A stretch of DNA of 64,000 bases from positions 2,356,001 to 2,420,000 of the forward strand of contig JBAIAC010000001.1 in NCBI GenBank assembly GCA_037349315.1. The letters are read 5' to 3'. The position numbers were made by a program, and so were the translations under genes. Of this stretch, positions 1 to 11,706 are shown piece after piece. The stretch comes from Chelydra serpentina (Eukaryota; Chordata; Testudines; Chelydridae). Numbering within the stretch: position 1 is the first letter of the stretch; every line of letters begins with the position of its first letter. Below the pieces are notes generated by a model. It worked only from the letters and a program-made list of their open reading frames with translations. It was not told the DNA's origin and did not search any database.

Positions 1-580
1 TAGTGTGTCTCTTTCCTTGTAGTGTTCTATTAATTACAAAATGGCAGCTACCTTTGGGGTCTTCTCTCCAGCTAAAGGTACAGTCTACAGGAAATGGGTC
101 CTAGCAGATACCAGTTACATACACCACACAAAGACTCCCCATTATGATAATGTTTTGTCCTTCTGTAGTATCTTCTAACTGAGAATCTCTAAACACTTTA
201 CAGACACTGATGAATTGGCCCATAGTTCCAGAGACAAAATACTAGATGTGGAGCAATGCCTGCTACTGACTTGGCACTGAGCTGGCCACGAGATTGGCAG
301 TGCTGCCTCTGCCAGGAGGAGGCTGTACACTCCTGGCTCTGGACTTCCAACCAACACTTTAGAAGTGAAAACGAGTGCATTGGCTGATGATGTAGGTTTG
401 GTGGCTGGGAGACAGATTGCAGGAAGTGGCCTTTCCCTGCCGTGGGAGATGGTCTCAAATAATGGCCCAGCCGTGAAAGTAGCAGTGCTCGCTTGACAGC
501 CAGCTCAGGTTACCATAGCTACAGCAGTGCTGCTGCTACAACCATGTTATAGATGATGCCTGTTAATTAAGCTTTGTGAC
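1..580. other. Unannotated unique-looking DNA
   Basis: I see no gene, RNA or recognisable repeat here. Short open frames on the minus strand have no protein-like motif. Confidence 0.5.
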
Positions 581-584
581 ACCT

Positions 585-728
585 TTTAGATGTAAGTGCT
601 ATTATCCCCATTTTACAGAGAAATTGAGGCAGATACTGGTTGAGTGCCTAGCGTCAAGGACTGAGCCAGGAAAGGACTGAGCCAGAACTCATCTCTCCTG
701 ACACCCAGTCCATTGCTCTGACTGTGCT
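585..728 (+). repeat. MIR-like CORE-SINE relic
   Basis: The stretch contains the typical MIR string TTATCCCCATTTTACAGAG followed by a GAGGCAGA-like segment, then an ending resembling the MIR tail (CAGAACTC, GACACCCAGTCC). MIRs are old tRNA-derived SINEs of amniotes. The copy is diverged and its ends are approximate. Confidence 0.65.
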
Positions 729-3255
729 TCCACCTTGTTATTCCTGCTCTACATAACAAATGACATATATTTATTTTATCTGACTGCATCACCTTTTCAA
801 CTGAAACCTTAAGCATAGCAACAATTTAATAAGTCAAACCTTTCTCCCACTGAAAGCAATGGCTGTACTCCCATTGACTTCTTGTAGGTCAAACACATCC
901 CTTGTTTGAGCAACATCATTAAATAGCTGTACCCACTTACAACACCAGGGCTGAACTTGGCTCATGGGATCAATGTACTGCTCTTACTTATACCAAGGGT
1001 AAATCAAGCATGACTCCATTGAAATCACTGGGGTTACACAGGTATAAAATCAGTTTAGGTTAGAGTAGACCCATCTCCATAATCAAGTCCAACAAGTCTC
1101 CATCAAGTTACTTTACTGATATCTCTATAACAAAAAAATCCTTAATTTTAAATATAATTACCTCATTGTGTGTGTAAGATAACAGAATTTCCTTGTTTAT
1201 TGCAACAGAATGCAATAGTTCTGTTGGTCAGTATCTCCTGGTATTTTAAAACCAAATCTTCTGTTTGTTCAAACAATTTACTATACCACAGCTGCATCAT
1301 AAGCACTGGTAAAAAGGGTATCTGGGAAGATTTAAATGGGAAGGACAGCTACTATAAAGTGTAACACGAATTCATTACACTTCACAGATGGAACAGATAC
1401 AAAATCCATAACCACAGACAACAGTGAAAGAAAAATCCTAAACCAACAAGATGCAATTAAATTCTGTGGCAAAGCATTATACAAATTGTTCATGAAAGTT
1501 TTAAATCAATTGTTTGAAGGAACAGTTGAAAAGTAGGCTTAATCACCAACAATTTCAAAAAGTTTTGTGAGGTTTTAGCTTCACGGTCCTTGTTGGGCCA
1601 GATTCTGAAATCATGAAGTTACTTTGGGTCTGCACTGGTGTAACTGAAATTAGAACCTGACTTTGATGGAATCACTGTCATCAAACCCCCTCACAGCTCT
1701 GATAATGTAGGGAGAATACATTGCAGTATTGCCAAATCCAACCATTTAAAAATCATGTCAGACTTCTCCCCAAATCATCAGATTTTAAAACGCAATAAAT
1801 GTTGGGATCTTTTTATTTTTCTTGTGGTTTTTGAGCCACTAAGATTATTTTTTCCAAGCTTTTCTCTACAACCATGAGAACTAGAAACTTATTTTTGTAA
1901 ATGACAGCTGAAATTCTCACATAATAACATGACTCCAGGAGACGAGGCTTTAAGAAAAACACCTAATGTCACAAGATATGCATTAAAGTTGTTGGAGATG
2001 ACAACATGGATGTAAGGAAATGCTATTAGTTGTTACTGGCAAATAGCATGAAGGGCTAAAGAATATGTAGCAAGTGATGCCCTTCAGAGATCTGCCATAC
2101 CTGTTCAATAATACAAATGTAACATGGGAAGACAGCGTCTTTTGAAAGAAGTCCTCATAATCTTGGAGTGAGCCAAAGTCAATAGAGCTATGTCAGTTTA
2201 CATTAGGTAAGGATCTGGCCCAGTGCTATTTCTTAATTACACTGTGCACGTTCCCTGGAAGCTCCCTTCCTGACTCATCAAAGGAAAGCAATAAATAGGG
2301 CCTTGCTGCTGATCTCATTTACAGAATATAAGTCAGGAGTAACTCCACTGAGTCAATGTAGTTACGCCACTCTAAAATTGGTGTGCGATTCAAATCTGCT
2401 CCATAAGCTTGTAGCATGCCTTGTTCTTGCTGGCAAGCCACACATTTTGAGGGTTGGTAAAGGGAGAGAATTGTATAATAATAATAATTAATAAACTACT
2501 TTATGTACATAGTATCTTTTCATCCCAAAGTACTTAACTTACATGTGCTTACTGCTCAGCTGCCCCAGCTCAGGGAAGTTGTGGAGGGTGGCTCTAAGCT
2601 CTAGTTTTCTTTCAGTGGCAAGGGGGCATATGACAAGAGCTGACTTTTCTGCTTGTAGAAAGGGAAAGGAGGAATTAAACCTCCACAAAGAGAAATAGTT
2701 AAGGGGAGGAGTTTGCACAGGGAATAGAGGCCTTGCACCCCTCCCAAGTCTGAAGATCATAAAGTCACTGAAGGTAGGGAGGCCATGGGCATGAGAGATC
2801 AGATATAGACAGAGGATGGAACTTATTGGGTGAGGGTGAAGTTGCTTCTCTGGTGGAAAAGTACCAAAGGTCCAAGGAAGCAAAAGGGGTAGTTTGGGGT
2901 GGAGGTAGAGGTGGGAGGGTAGCCAGGATTGTGGAAGGGGAACCTCAGAATGGTGGCTAAGCATCTGAAGTTAGGGGTGTATCTTTGAACCAAACAGAAG
3001 TGCCAAACATTTTGTGGTTCACACATGAATAGCTAATATGCTTCTCCAGAAATACACCTCCGCTAAAATCCCCAAATATACTTTGCCTCACATGTAGTGA
3101 AGTGTGTACTGTTAGTCATGATGTTTTATTGGCTGGTTAATGACCTTATAAAGTACATAGATAGGCTGCTAGTTGTAGCTTATTTAAAGGAGATCCTTCC
3201 CACAGAAGCAAAGTGTTTAGCTTTTAGTATCTCCTTTTAACTAAGGGAGTTGAAG
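729..3255. other. Non-coding DNA with old repeat relics
   Basis: No coding sequence is supported. Fragments near 970-1060, 1590-1690 and 2200-2400 carry the motifs CAGATTCTGA, GGGTTACAC and GGAGTAACTCCACTGA. I recognise these as decayed pieces of a palindromic amniote repeat that recurs across the window. An AT-rich run with (ATA)n near 2475-2550 resembles another old SINE tail. The rest is unassigned. Confidence 0.45.
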
Positions 3256-4247
3256 TGTCAGCGGCTATGATGCTTTGGGGGTTCACCCAAACCAGCAAGA
3301 GGTTATGTCACCACCTGCCTTGTAACTCTGGGGCTTCTAGGCTGTGCAGCTTTGGCTCAGAGACCTATCACCAACAGCATGCCCATAGCACAAAGGTCTC
3401 ACCCTGAGCTTCACCAGCTGGGTTACTCCTAGGAGAATGACTCCAACAACACATATGGTTCCAAGTCTCCCAAAATCGTCTCCCCTGCAGTGTCCAGCCC
3501 CCCTTACTGGACACTCACAGAATGTCATCAAATTCACTGCTTCCAAAGAACCAGTACACACAGCAGCTTGTTAACTCAGCTAGGATTATATGTTCCACCT
3601 TAATACACAGTGCTGAAATGGCTTGTAATAAAATCAAGAGAAAGTTTATTAACAAAGAACATAAATTTAAGTGATTTCAAGCAAGATTGAAAGGTATGAA
3701 AAGCTACAAACAAAAACAAAAATAACATGCTTTCTAGTGTCTAAAACTTAATTCTAGCAAGATATAGCTTTAGGTAATAATTTCTTATTCACACCAAGTT
3801 GTCAACATTTTCTAGCTTGTTTAGCAGGAGGAGTCATCTTTCATAGATTTTTCTTCTCTCAGGTGATGGATACCCAAAATCTTTTAGCATTTCCTCTTAT
3901 CCCCAAAGTTTCTTGTCTTCAAAGTCAGGAGCCCTTCTGCTCAGTTTTCTATGACCACCAGGGAGCCAGCAGCATGTTAATTTTGCAGTCTCCTGTGATT
4001 TACAATGCAAAGGATCTTCCTGCAATCTCTGATAAAAATGAGTAGCCTTTTGTCCCTGTCTCTGATCACACCTGGTTCGACTGCCAATTGAGCCAAAGAG
4101 GGGTTTTCCTTTCTTCTTTGTTTGGAAAAACCTGTTTTACCTCCTTTGTCTGTTTCCAGACTTTAAAATATGCTATCGGAGATGCTATCATGGTGTTAGT
4201 TTTCAAATAATATATTACAAGCCACCTTTTAAATGAATATTATGACA
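3256..4247. repeat. Possible LTR-like repeat, unconfirmed
   Basis: A roughly 1-kb block begins near TGTCA (3256) and ends near TGACA (4243-4247). It has an AATAAA-containing stretch around 3628, and its texture resembles the retroviral LTRs seen elsewhere in the window. I find no target-site duplication and no second copy here, so both boundaries and class are guesses. It could equally be unique DNA. Confidence 0.25.
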
Positions 4248-4734
4248 ACAGTGTGTGAGGTATATTGAGCTGGTCAGGCGAGCTGAGATTTACTGTTACA
4301 TACCAGGGAGCCCCTTGCCATCTGACAATGGGTTCCTTTTAGGGTCACACCTGCTATCATTCTTCCATGGTCTCTTTTACGCCCACAAAGAATTCTCATT
4401 TATCCGACTTCTGAGCAAAAAGGGAGAAGAGGGCAGAGGGCAATCTGTTCTCCCCTTCTGGGCATTTCAGTTGCCTAAAATGAAGGAAGAGTATTCTAGT
4501 GTATTTGTTTTGCTTTTGCTCCTGACATACCCTGATGGGGATATATTATTGCTTTCAGGCCAGATTCTGCCTTCCCATTATGAAAATGCACATATGCTCC
4601 AAGAGATGGTACAAATATCCACACCAACAGCTGCATTAATTGATTCCTGAAGTCTGACAGTTATCAGACTGGATATTTATTGTGAGTAAATAAATGTAGT
4701 TACCAGTCACAAATACAGAGCATCATTTCCTCTA
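4248..4734. other. Unassigned DNA
   Basis: A 131-codon open frame covers most of this stretch on the plus strand but shows no domain, and its composition is not convincingly protein-like. It may be an extension of the preceding repeat. No gene is called. Confidence 0.4.
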
Positions 4735-4822
4735 CTGCAGAGATCACTGGATGGGATTCTGTGGCCTGTGTTACCAAGGAGGTCAGATTAGGTGCCTTCT
4801 GGCCTTAAAAATTTATGAATCT
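4735..4822 (+). mobile_element. CR1-type LINE 3' tail, fragment
   Basis: The string GGAGGTCAGATTAGGTGCCTT followed by CTGGCCTTAAAA and ATGAATC is the 3' terminal sequence of a CR1 subfamily. The same tail appears in reverse at 32456-32540. Only about 90 bp remain, as expected of a 5'-truncated retrotransposed copy. Confidence 0.7.
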
Positions 4823-5204
4823 TGTATAATGGTACGCATGTATGTAATTGATTCTGTGTTAGGGTTGGAGTATTTTATTCAGGTGCTGCATGTACATTTG
4901 TCAAGGTATCCTGGTTTTTAGAAGTGCCAGCACAAATTTTAAGAGTAGCTTCTGTTTTTGCAGTTCGTATTTTGTGAGAAAAATGGCAATAAATTGCAGG
5001 CACACATATTAGTAGATAAATGTCTCTTTTTAGCCCCCCCTTTTTTTGCAGGGCAAAATTATCCCCATCAAAATGGAGGCCAGGTTGAGGTCTAGCTTAA
5101 AATTTGACTCACTGAGCCTGATTCTCTGTTACATCAAGCCCCATTTATACATTGCTCCAACAGTGCAAAAGGACCTTACAGTAAGTGTAGCTCTAACTTA
5201 TATT

Positions 5205-6382
5205 TACTCCTGGGGAAATTATGTGTCACTGTGCAAGTGTAGAATTAATGTTCCCCTACAGATTTTACTCTTTCCCTGCAGAAAAATCATGCAGCAGTTA
5301 GGGAGGGATGTGTTTGGTTCGGGCATTGGGAGCAGCCGGGGAAGACATCAATCACCACCTCAGGAAGGAGGCTGGGCTCTCTCTGTCACTATCACAGTGA
5401 GCCTGGAGTTGGGGAGGGGCAGGGCTGGGAACACCCCCGCCAGTGGCTTCTACCGTGCGCCGGGCTCCAGCTGGACTGGACTTCCCCTTCCCCTGCATGA
5501 GCTGTTCCTGGGGCTGGGACTGGGTCAGACCCACCTCCGGAAACTTCTCCCAGTTGCAGAAGCTCTGCATCCCCCCCACTGCTTCCTGCCCCATCGCTCC
5601 TCAGCCGGGGGGGGATGGGTCACTGTATGAGGAGCTGCTCCTGCATAAGCCCAACCTCTGTGCATCCACATCCCCCCAGAACCATGCCGCCCACCACGCC
5701 CCACCTTCCTGTACCCAGACTCCCCTGCTGAGTCCCACCCCCTACATCTGGACCCCCATTCTCAGACCACCCCTGCTGATCTTCCACACTTAAACCCCCA
5801 TTCCACTGACTCCACCCCCTGCACATGGACCATACAATGAGCCCTCCACATCTGGACCCCCACCCCACCAAGCCCCACTCCCCCTGCCCCTGAATCTCCC
5901 CCGCTGAGCCCCAACCATCTTCTCCTGGACCCTCCACAGAATAGTATTCACCCTGTACCTGGAACCCCCCAGTGAGCCCTGTGCATCCAGATTCCCCACC
6001 CCCAACTCTCTCACCCCAAACCTGGATCCACCCACACTAAGCCCCTCCACACTTGGATCCCACCAGGCTGAACCTGCTTGCCCCAAAGCTGGATCAAGGG
6101 GGCAGGGCTCAGCATGTGTGCAAGACTCTGTCCCTCTGACTCACTGTGGAACCACATAGATGTGCTAATATGCCTAGTAAGGAATCTATTTGTCAAAAAA
6201 CATTTCCGGAACCTTTTTTGTTGTCTGTATTGTTACAGACATACTTGCTGACAGGTATTTTGAAATAAACTACCAAAATTAATAAAAAAGAGATTGTGTT
6301 ATTTTGACAAATAAAATATGGAGAATTTTTGATTTTTTGGCACTGAATTTTTGATTTTTGGTGCAGAATTCCCTCAGGAGTA
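5205..6382. mobile_element. Non-autonomous inverted-repeat DNA transposon
   Basis: The left end TACTCCTGGGGAAATT and the reverse complement of the right end TACTCCTGAGGGAATT form terminal inverted repeats. The direct repeat TTATATT lies immediately outside both ends (5198-5204 and 6383-6389), consistent with a 7-8 bp target duplication as made by hAT-like elements. The interior has no transposase; it is GC-rich on the left and a degenerate C-rich tandem array between about 5640 and 6110. The AT-rich target makes the duplication slightly less certain. Confidence 0.75.
5640..6110. repeat. Degenerate C-rich minisatellite inside the transposon
   Basis: Units of roughly 30-45 bp recur around the words CATCTGGACCCCC, CTGAGCCC and CTCCACA. 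The units are diverged and vary in length. Open frames across the array on both strands are products of the repeat and its lack of stop codons, not genes. Confidence 0.7.
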
Positions 6383-6404
6383 TTATATTAAGGCACCTTT
6401 ACAA

Positions 6405-6864
6405 TGCCAGTGTGTAAAGGACCAATAGTGTAAGTGAGAATTTGGTTCTGTGTTTGAAGGACTGATTCCTCCAAGAGCCCTTGTTGGAGTTGGAGTGATC
6501 TCTGGTAAGGTTATTAGCATGCACATAGGTTATTTTATTGTTTTAATATGTTTTCTCTATTGTTTTCACTTTAAGAATACATGTGCTTGTTAGGTAAAGA
6601 TGTGTGGTATAACTGCGAACAGTGATGCTATTTATAGCCTCTGAGGAGAGAAGCAAAGCAGGCCTGCTTAGGTGGTCTGATTTGCAAGGGAATTCACAGT
6701 GTTGACAGGGAATTGTGCAGCCTGGAAATACCATTGGCAGGAAGGAGTGAGATGCATGTCTCCGCTGAAGAGAGGTGATGGCGGGGGAGCCAGAAACCTC
6801 ATAGTGGGTGCCGTTACTGGACTATAGAGGGGGAATACAGGTGCAGTTGCCTTGAACTGTGACA
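6405..6864 (+). mobile_element. LTR-like fragment, first copy
   Basis: This stretch aligns with about 26830-27363: shared landmarks in the same order include TTTTATTGTTTT, AAGAATA..TG.GCTTG, GTGTGGTA, GAGAGAA.CAAAG, AGGTGG.CTG and GTG.AGCCTGG.AATA, ending in TGTGACA. The AATAAA-like words and TGTGACA end suggest a retroviral LTR, but no internal region or target duplication is seen. Confidence 0.5.
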
Positions 6865-7502
6865 ATTTTAACAGATTGCTTTCTACTGAACACAAAAATC
6901 CCTCCTAAAAAACTACCACCCAAAAAGCATTCAGCTTCAGAAGAACCTATCATTTTAAATTACATAGCAGGCACATGCATTTATTTGGCTCTTCTGGTTT
7001 CCAAATAGATATGTAACTGGAGCAGACTGAGAAAATTCCATTTTAGGTTTCATAGGCAAAGATGATTTGCAGTGGCTACAGGTTAAAACTCATCTGGCAG
7101 TCATGTGGAGATGCTTGTTTCTTTCCTTACTGTTAGTATATAGTTTGGTGTTTGCATTTTTATGCTTGGAAGGCGTTGATATATTGTCTATTTAAAAAAA
7201 TAACATTTGTGAACTGAGATTGATTGGTCCATACTTCTACAGAGAGAGACTTAAACACTGTGACTGGTTTTTAGCAAGGCAAAGCTCCTAATGAAAGTGA
7301 TGACTAATCAACTACGATTTGGTAGCACAGCCAAAATACACATCAAAGCCCTCTAAAGTTCACCAGAGACATCTTTAGGTTTACAGTTATATTGTGAGTT
7401 TACAGTCTGTGCCGTCTGAAGGGCAATATACAATTAGGCTGCCCCAGGAGCAGACCAGGGAGGGAATTGTGGCACAATTCTTTTCTCAGCTTCCCGTTTC
7501 TC
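6865..7502. other. Unassigned DNA
   Basis: I see no gene or repeat that I can name. The stretch ends in the TAA target of the following MITE. Confidence 0.45.
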
Positions 7503-7505
7503 TAA

Positions 7506-7801
7506 GGGTAGGTCTATACTTACGCGTCCCGTCGAACGCGTCGGATCGATGTTCTGGGTTCGATTTATCGCGTCTTGTCAAGACGCGATAAATCGAACCA
7601 GGAAGTGCTCCGTTGTCGACGCTGGTACTCCAGCTCGACGAACGGAGTAGGCGGAGTCGACGGGGGAGCCTGCGCGCCGCGTCTGGACCCCGGGTAAGTG
7701 CTTTTTCCTTCGAACTAAGGTACTTCGACTTCAGCTACGTTATTCACGTAGCTGAAGTTGCGTACCTTAGTTCGATAGGGGGGGGTAGTGTAGACCTAGC
7801 C
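7506..7801. mobile_element. Harbinger-type MITE, 296 bp, copy 1
   Basis: The ends GGGTAGGTCTATACTTACG and GTGTAGACCTAGCC form imperfect terminal inverted repeats, flanked by TAA on both sides (7503-7505, 7802-7804), the 3-bp target duplication of PIF/Harbinger elements. The interior holds two near-perfect hairpins: one around GACGCGATAAATCG, one around CAGCTACGTTATTCACGTAGCTG. It is strikingly CpG-rich against its surroundings, and has a same-length near-identical copy at 16649-16944. Confidence 0.85.
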
Positions 7802-7804
7802 TAA

Positions 7805-8755
7805 GAATCTAGCAATCAGGTGGCATAAACAAGGAACACATTGCTTTCCTGTGTGCTGGCTCAGCTATTCTGCTGGTGGGTTTGGCCAAGGCTCCATCCA
7901 TTTCCGCACCTGCCCATCCATTTGCTGCTTATCCATTGGTTGCTCTCCCACCAGGCTGGAACTTGCAGGAGATAGGTGGCCTGTGAAAAGGAATAGAGGA
8001 ATGCCTTACTCCCCAGCAGGGGAAGGGACAATCTTGCCCTTACTATATAACACCCATTAAAATGCCTAATAACCAAAATGTTTCATATGTTGAACAAAAT
8101 GATGGACAGGATCCTCAGCTGGTATATTTGGTTGCTGTAGCTCTGCTGGCTCCCATAGATCTATGTTAATTTACACTAAGTGAGGGTCTGGCTCGTAATT
8201 TCACAAATTCTTTGTAAGCAATTGGACGCAACTGTTGTGAAATAATGATGTGAAATTCATAGCTATTAAAGCATATGCATTCTTTCTTGTAATGTATGTA
8301 AATCCATAGTTTTATGAATGACAGAGGTCACTTGATGAAATTCAGTGGGTAGTAAAAGTAGCACAAATAAACAAATGCTGCTAATCACAGGCTCCTGTGT
8401 GCCCAGTGCATGACCTGAATAACTGGGTTGGTCTCAGGGAGATCTGCATATATAGGCCATGGAGTGTCAGTGGAGCTGCTCCATATCTGTAGTCTCAGTG
8501 GTGAAGCTCTCCCTGTGGTGAGGGATTTCGCTAGTCGATCCATATAATCACATTTTATCAAGCTGGCTCATGGCCTTCTCCCATTCACAGCTAGCTTTTT
8601 CCAAGGCAGAGCAGAGTGAGTTGTATTTTGCAACACCCAGGAGATCTGTATCACTTGTGCATGATCCAAAAATCTTACCCCTCCTGTGCAACAGAACCAC
8701 ACTAGTTCTTCCCCATCTAGGGCCTTCTGAACCTGAGGGAGCAGGATTTTCCACT
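7805..8755. other. Unassigned DNA
   Basis: No gene is supported. A stretch near 8150-8190 carries traces of the recurrent CAGATTCTGA/TTTACAC palindromic relic. The remainder is unrecognised. Confidence 0.4.
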
Positions 8756-8756
8756 T

Positions 8757-8978
8757 AATGTATAAGAAAGTGGTGGAATTCACTGCTGCAGGAAGTCATT
8801 GAGTCAAACATTGATGTTGAATTTTTTTTAAAAGAGCTGAATACTTTGATGACCATAAATAACATTTCTAGGTACATGAACTAAGATAAGGGAAATAAAA
8901 CTTCAGACTTCAGGGGGCGAGCTGATCTCCTGCAGGGGCAGATGGGAACTTTTCCACTGCTGTGAATGATTACTCAAC
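8757..8978 (+). mobile_element. CR1-family LINE 3' fragment
   Basis: The stretch GTGGTGGAATTCACTGCTGCA followed by AGGAAGTCATTGAG reads as the terminal codons and 3' UTR of a CR1-like LINE, followed by CTTCAGGG..GCTGATCTCCTGCAGGGGCAG. The same 3' UTR lies in reverse at 58682-58905. It is a diverged, 5'-truncated copy. Confidence 0.6.
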
Positions 8979-8981
8979 CGA

Positions 8982-9230
8982 GGCCTGGTCTACATTAGAA
9001 AATTAGGTCAGTATAACAACTGAAAAATGTACACTCCTGACCGACACTTAAACTGACCTAACCCCCAGTGTAGACAGCACAGCACAATTTTCCCATCAAC
9101 CTAACTACCATCACTTGGGGAGATGAAGTACCTATGCCAATAGGAGAAGCCCTCCCATTAGCTTCACTGAAGCACTATAGCTGCAGTGTGCAGCTGTACT
9201 GCTGCAGCATTTTAAGTGTAGACAAGCACT
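8982..9230. mobile_element. Harbinger-type MITE, diverged copy
   Basis: The left end GGCCTGGTCTACA and the right end TGTAGACAAGC form inverted repeats of the same GTCTACAC type as the other MITEs. The interior repeats AAATTAGGTCAGTATAAC against CTGACCTAACCC in inverse orientation. I cannot fix the 3-bp target duplication, so the ends are within a few bases. Confidence 0.7.
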
Positions 9231-10198
9231 AACTTATGGCACTGGACTTGATTCTGATTTCACATCACTTTTAGGCTGGTGAAACTCTGTGGATTTTGGT
9301 GACGCTATTCTTGATTTACAACAACGTAAGCAGGAGCAGAATCAGCCCCATTACGAAGGGTTTGTGCCTTCCTCTCAAGCATCAAGCATCGGCTACTGCT
9401 AGAGAGAAGATAGTGGACATGAGCGACCAGCAAATTCTGTATCTTTGTTGGTGTCCATTCTAGCATATTGTCTAAATAACTTTTGTTGTCTTACCATGAC
9501 CTTATTTTTTAAGAAAATTAAATCTTTAAAAATAGAGAGCATATTGACTGGAAAAAAATAGTGGCTAATCACCTGAAACCAAATGTTTAGTCAGTGATGG
9601 AAAGAAGGAAAGTCCCTAAAAGGCTGCATCTTGTCCAATAAATAAAATTGGTTATTCTGCTGGAAACTGTTAATGAACCTTAAATAATATTATTATTTTC
9701 TGAATATGAAAGGAGGAAAAATAATTACTTATTTACGACTAATTACAGTGTAGTCTTCACTATATAAAGTTATACATGCCAAAGACTAAATAAAAGTTAT
9801 GCTTTTGAAGCTTCAAAATGAGACCACTCTGCATGATTTATTTCATTTTATAGTTAGCTTGTACCATCTTTTCTTCTTCCAGATAATCTCTAGCGAGCTC
9901 TAAACAAATTTGTCTCCTTTAGTAAATATTATGATTCTTGTTGATAGGAACTTGCAGTAGTTAATTGTGCTTACAATCAGGTGGAGACATATTCATTTGA
10001 TAGTTCTGAAATACTGGAGCTGGTTGCAGTGAAATGACTTTGATCCCTGTCCTTAATACTATGGGCCAAATTCTGCTGTTCATTACAATGTAGCTGAGGG
10101 AATCATTTGGCACTGCATCTACACATCACTTTTATATGCTGGGCTGTTGATTCTTCTTTGAAATGTTTGAGATCATGTACATAAGGAATATGTACAAA
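9231..10198. other. Non-coding DNA with a palindromic relic
   Basis: Between 9246 and 9353 the paired words TTGATTCTGATTTC and AGAATCAGCCCC suggest a decayed copy of the recurrent palindromic repeat. From 9354 to 10198 I see AT-rich DNA with nothing recognisable. Confidence 0.45.
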
Positions 10199-10313
10199 GG
10201 GTAGGATTTTCAGAAATGCCCAACACTGGCCTACTTGCTTGGCTAATGTCCAGTGGTAGAGTTTCCAATTGGAGCAGAGCTAGGCCAATACGGAGTGCTT
10301 TTGAAAATCCCAC
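10199..10313. repeat. Short inverted-repeat MITE relic
   Basis: GGGTAGGATTTTCAGAAATGC at the left and the reverse complement of GTGCTTTTGAAAATCCCACCC at the right give about 20 bp of imperfect terminal inverted repeat around an 80-bp core. The family is unknown and no target duplication is evident. Confidence 0.5.
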
Positions 10314-10630
10314 CCATGATCCCCTCTGTCTTAATGAGAAGTGTAATTTTCTCCCTTTGCATCTAAAGGATGATAAATCAGGTGGTGATAGAGTAGCCCT
10401 TAGTTAGAAAAGAACCTTGACTCCAACGAGAAGCTGTTGAACTTGAATTAATATGCAAACTAGATACCATTAACTTAGGTTTGAACAGAGACTGGGAGTT
10501 GCTTGGTCATTACATTAATTGAATCTATTTCCCCTAGTTAACTATTCTCACTCACACCTTTGTGTCAACTGTCCGAAATGGGCCATCTTGATTATCACTT
10601 CAAAAGTTTTTTTCCCCTGCTGATATTGTT
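10314..10630. other. Unassigned DNA
   Basis: Nothing recognisable lies between the MITE relic and the SINE. Confidence 0.4.
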
Positions 10631-10808
10631 CATAGAATATCAGGGTTGGAAGGGATCTTAATAGATCACCTAATCCAACCCCCTGCTCAAAACAGGACCA
10701 ATCCCCAATTTTTGCCCCAGATTCCTAAATGGCCCCCTCAAGGATTGAACTCACAACTCTGGGTTTAGCAGGTCAATGTTCAAACCACTGAGCTATCCCT
10801 CCTCCCCC
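10631..10808 (-). mobile_element. Cryptodiran tRNA-derived SINE, minus strand
   Basis: Read on the minus strand it starts with the tRNA-like head GGATAGCTCAGTGGTTTGA (A box), then GTGAGTTCAATCC (B box), then a body with GGCAAAAATTGGGGAT, and ends in a CR1-like tail (GGGTTGGA..AG.TGATCT, TTCCAACCCTGATATTCTATG). This is the layout of the turtle Pol III SINE family known to share its 3' end with CR1, which supplies the reverse transcriptase. Three more copies lie at 41395, 54037 and 54855. Confidence 0.9.
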
Positions 10809-10849
10809 AATGCCTCTTAATTAATTAGCCTCTTAGAGTTGGTATAGGT

Positions 10850-11545
10850 CAGTGGTCCCCAACCTTTTTGTGGCCAATAGCACATTCATGTTTTCAGAAG
10901 AGTGTGGCGGGCGCCAACAATTTTTCAAGACTTATTTTGTATTTCTACATTAAATAATACAAAAACCATCATATTTAATATTACATAATATATGAATCCA
11001 TAAGATAAAAAAGGTAATTTTACATGTAATAGATATTAATAAAATTATTCGGCAATTATTCTTTCACCTTTTGCTGATTCATTTGCACTGGCAGGCAGGC
11101 ATAGTGTTCACAGAAACTTAATCTCGGTTCTGCTTCCCGCGTCCCTTGTTGCAGGCCAAAGCTGCAGGACGCGAGGTAAGGAGGGGGCTGCTGGAGAACA
11201 GCCCAGGGAGAAATAAAATGCTTAAGATAGAAACGGGGGGGGGGGGGCGAAGGGAGGTGCGGGGAAGAAACAGGCTGGAACCTGGCAGAGGGTCGGGGAG
11301 GGGCAGACAAGCCTGCAGCCCCGGTGTTCTCTGTCCCTGGCAGGCACGGGGCTGCGGCTTCTCTCCGTGCTGCCCCGGCCTGCCGGGGACAGAGAACACC
11401 GGCGCCCGCAGCCCCGGAGTTCTCTGTCCCCGGCAGGCCGGGGCAGCGGCTTCCCTCCCCTTCTGGGCACTAGTTGGTGGGCGGTTACCCATAAATGCCC
11501 CGGCTGGCGCCATGGCGCCCGTGGGCACCGCGTTGGGGACCACTG
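10850..11545. mobile_element. Non-autonomous hAT transposon
   Basis: The termini CAGTGGTCCCCAAC and GTTGGGGACCACTG are perfect inverted repeats of the CAGNGG type used by hAT elements, flanked by an exact 8-bp duplication GTATAGGT (10842-10849, 11546-11553). The first 200 bp are AT-rich; the rest is GC-rich with a G-run at about 11236 and internally repeated inverted segments reading CGGGG.AGAGAACAC. Long open frames on both strands in the GC-rich part reflect base composition and no transposase is present. Confidence 0.9.
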
Positions 11546-11551
11546 GTATAG

Positions 11552-11706
11552 GTACTTCCACCTTTTCATGTTTCTCTGAATGTATAAATATCTGCTTACT
11601 GTGTGTTCCATTCTATGCATCTGATGAAGTGAGCTGTAGCCCACGAAAGCTTATGTTGAAATAAATTTGTTAGTCTCTAAGGTGCCACAAGTACTCCTGT
11701 TCTTTT
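11552..11706 (+). mobile_element. Penelope-like element terminal fragment
   Basis: The string CATCTGATGAAGTGAGCTGT, CCCACGAAAGCTTATG, then TTGTTAGTCTCTAAGGTGCC and ACAAGTACTCCT is the terminal (pseudo-LTR) sequence of turtle Penelope-like elements. It resembles the ends of the element at 14929-18825 but belongs to a different subfamily (AAATAAATTTG rather than CAATACCTCTG). The hAT at 10850 inserted at or near its left edge. Confidence 0.75.
11621..11650 (+). ncRNA. Hammerhead-ribozyme-like motif in PLE tail
   Basis: CTGATGA matches the hammerhead core, followed by one extra A, a stem GTGAGC/GCCCAC (one mismatch) and GAAA. PLE termini in many animals carry hammerhead motifs. Stem I is weak and the extra A is non-canonical, so activity is doubtful. 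Confidence 0.3.

Noticed and set aside
11118..11664. Open frames of 147-172 codons on both strands
   Set aside because: They cross the boundary of a hAT element with an exact 8-bp duplication and run into a PLE tail, so they cannot be one gene.
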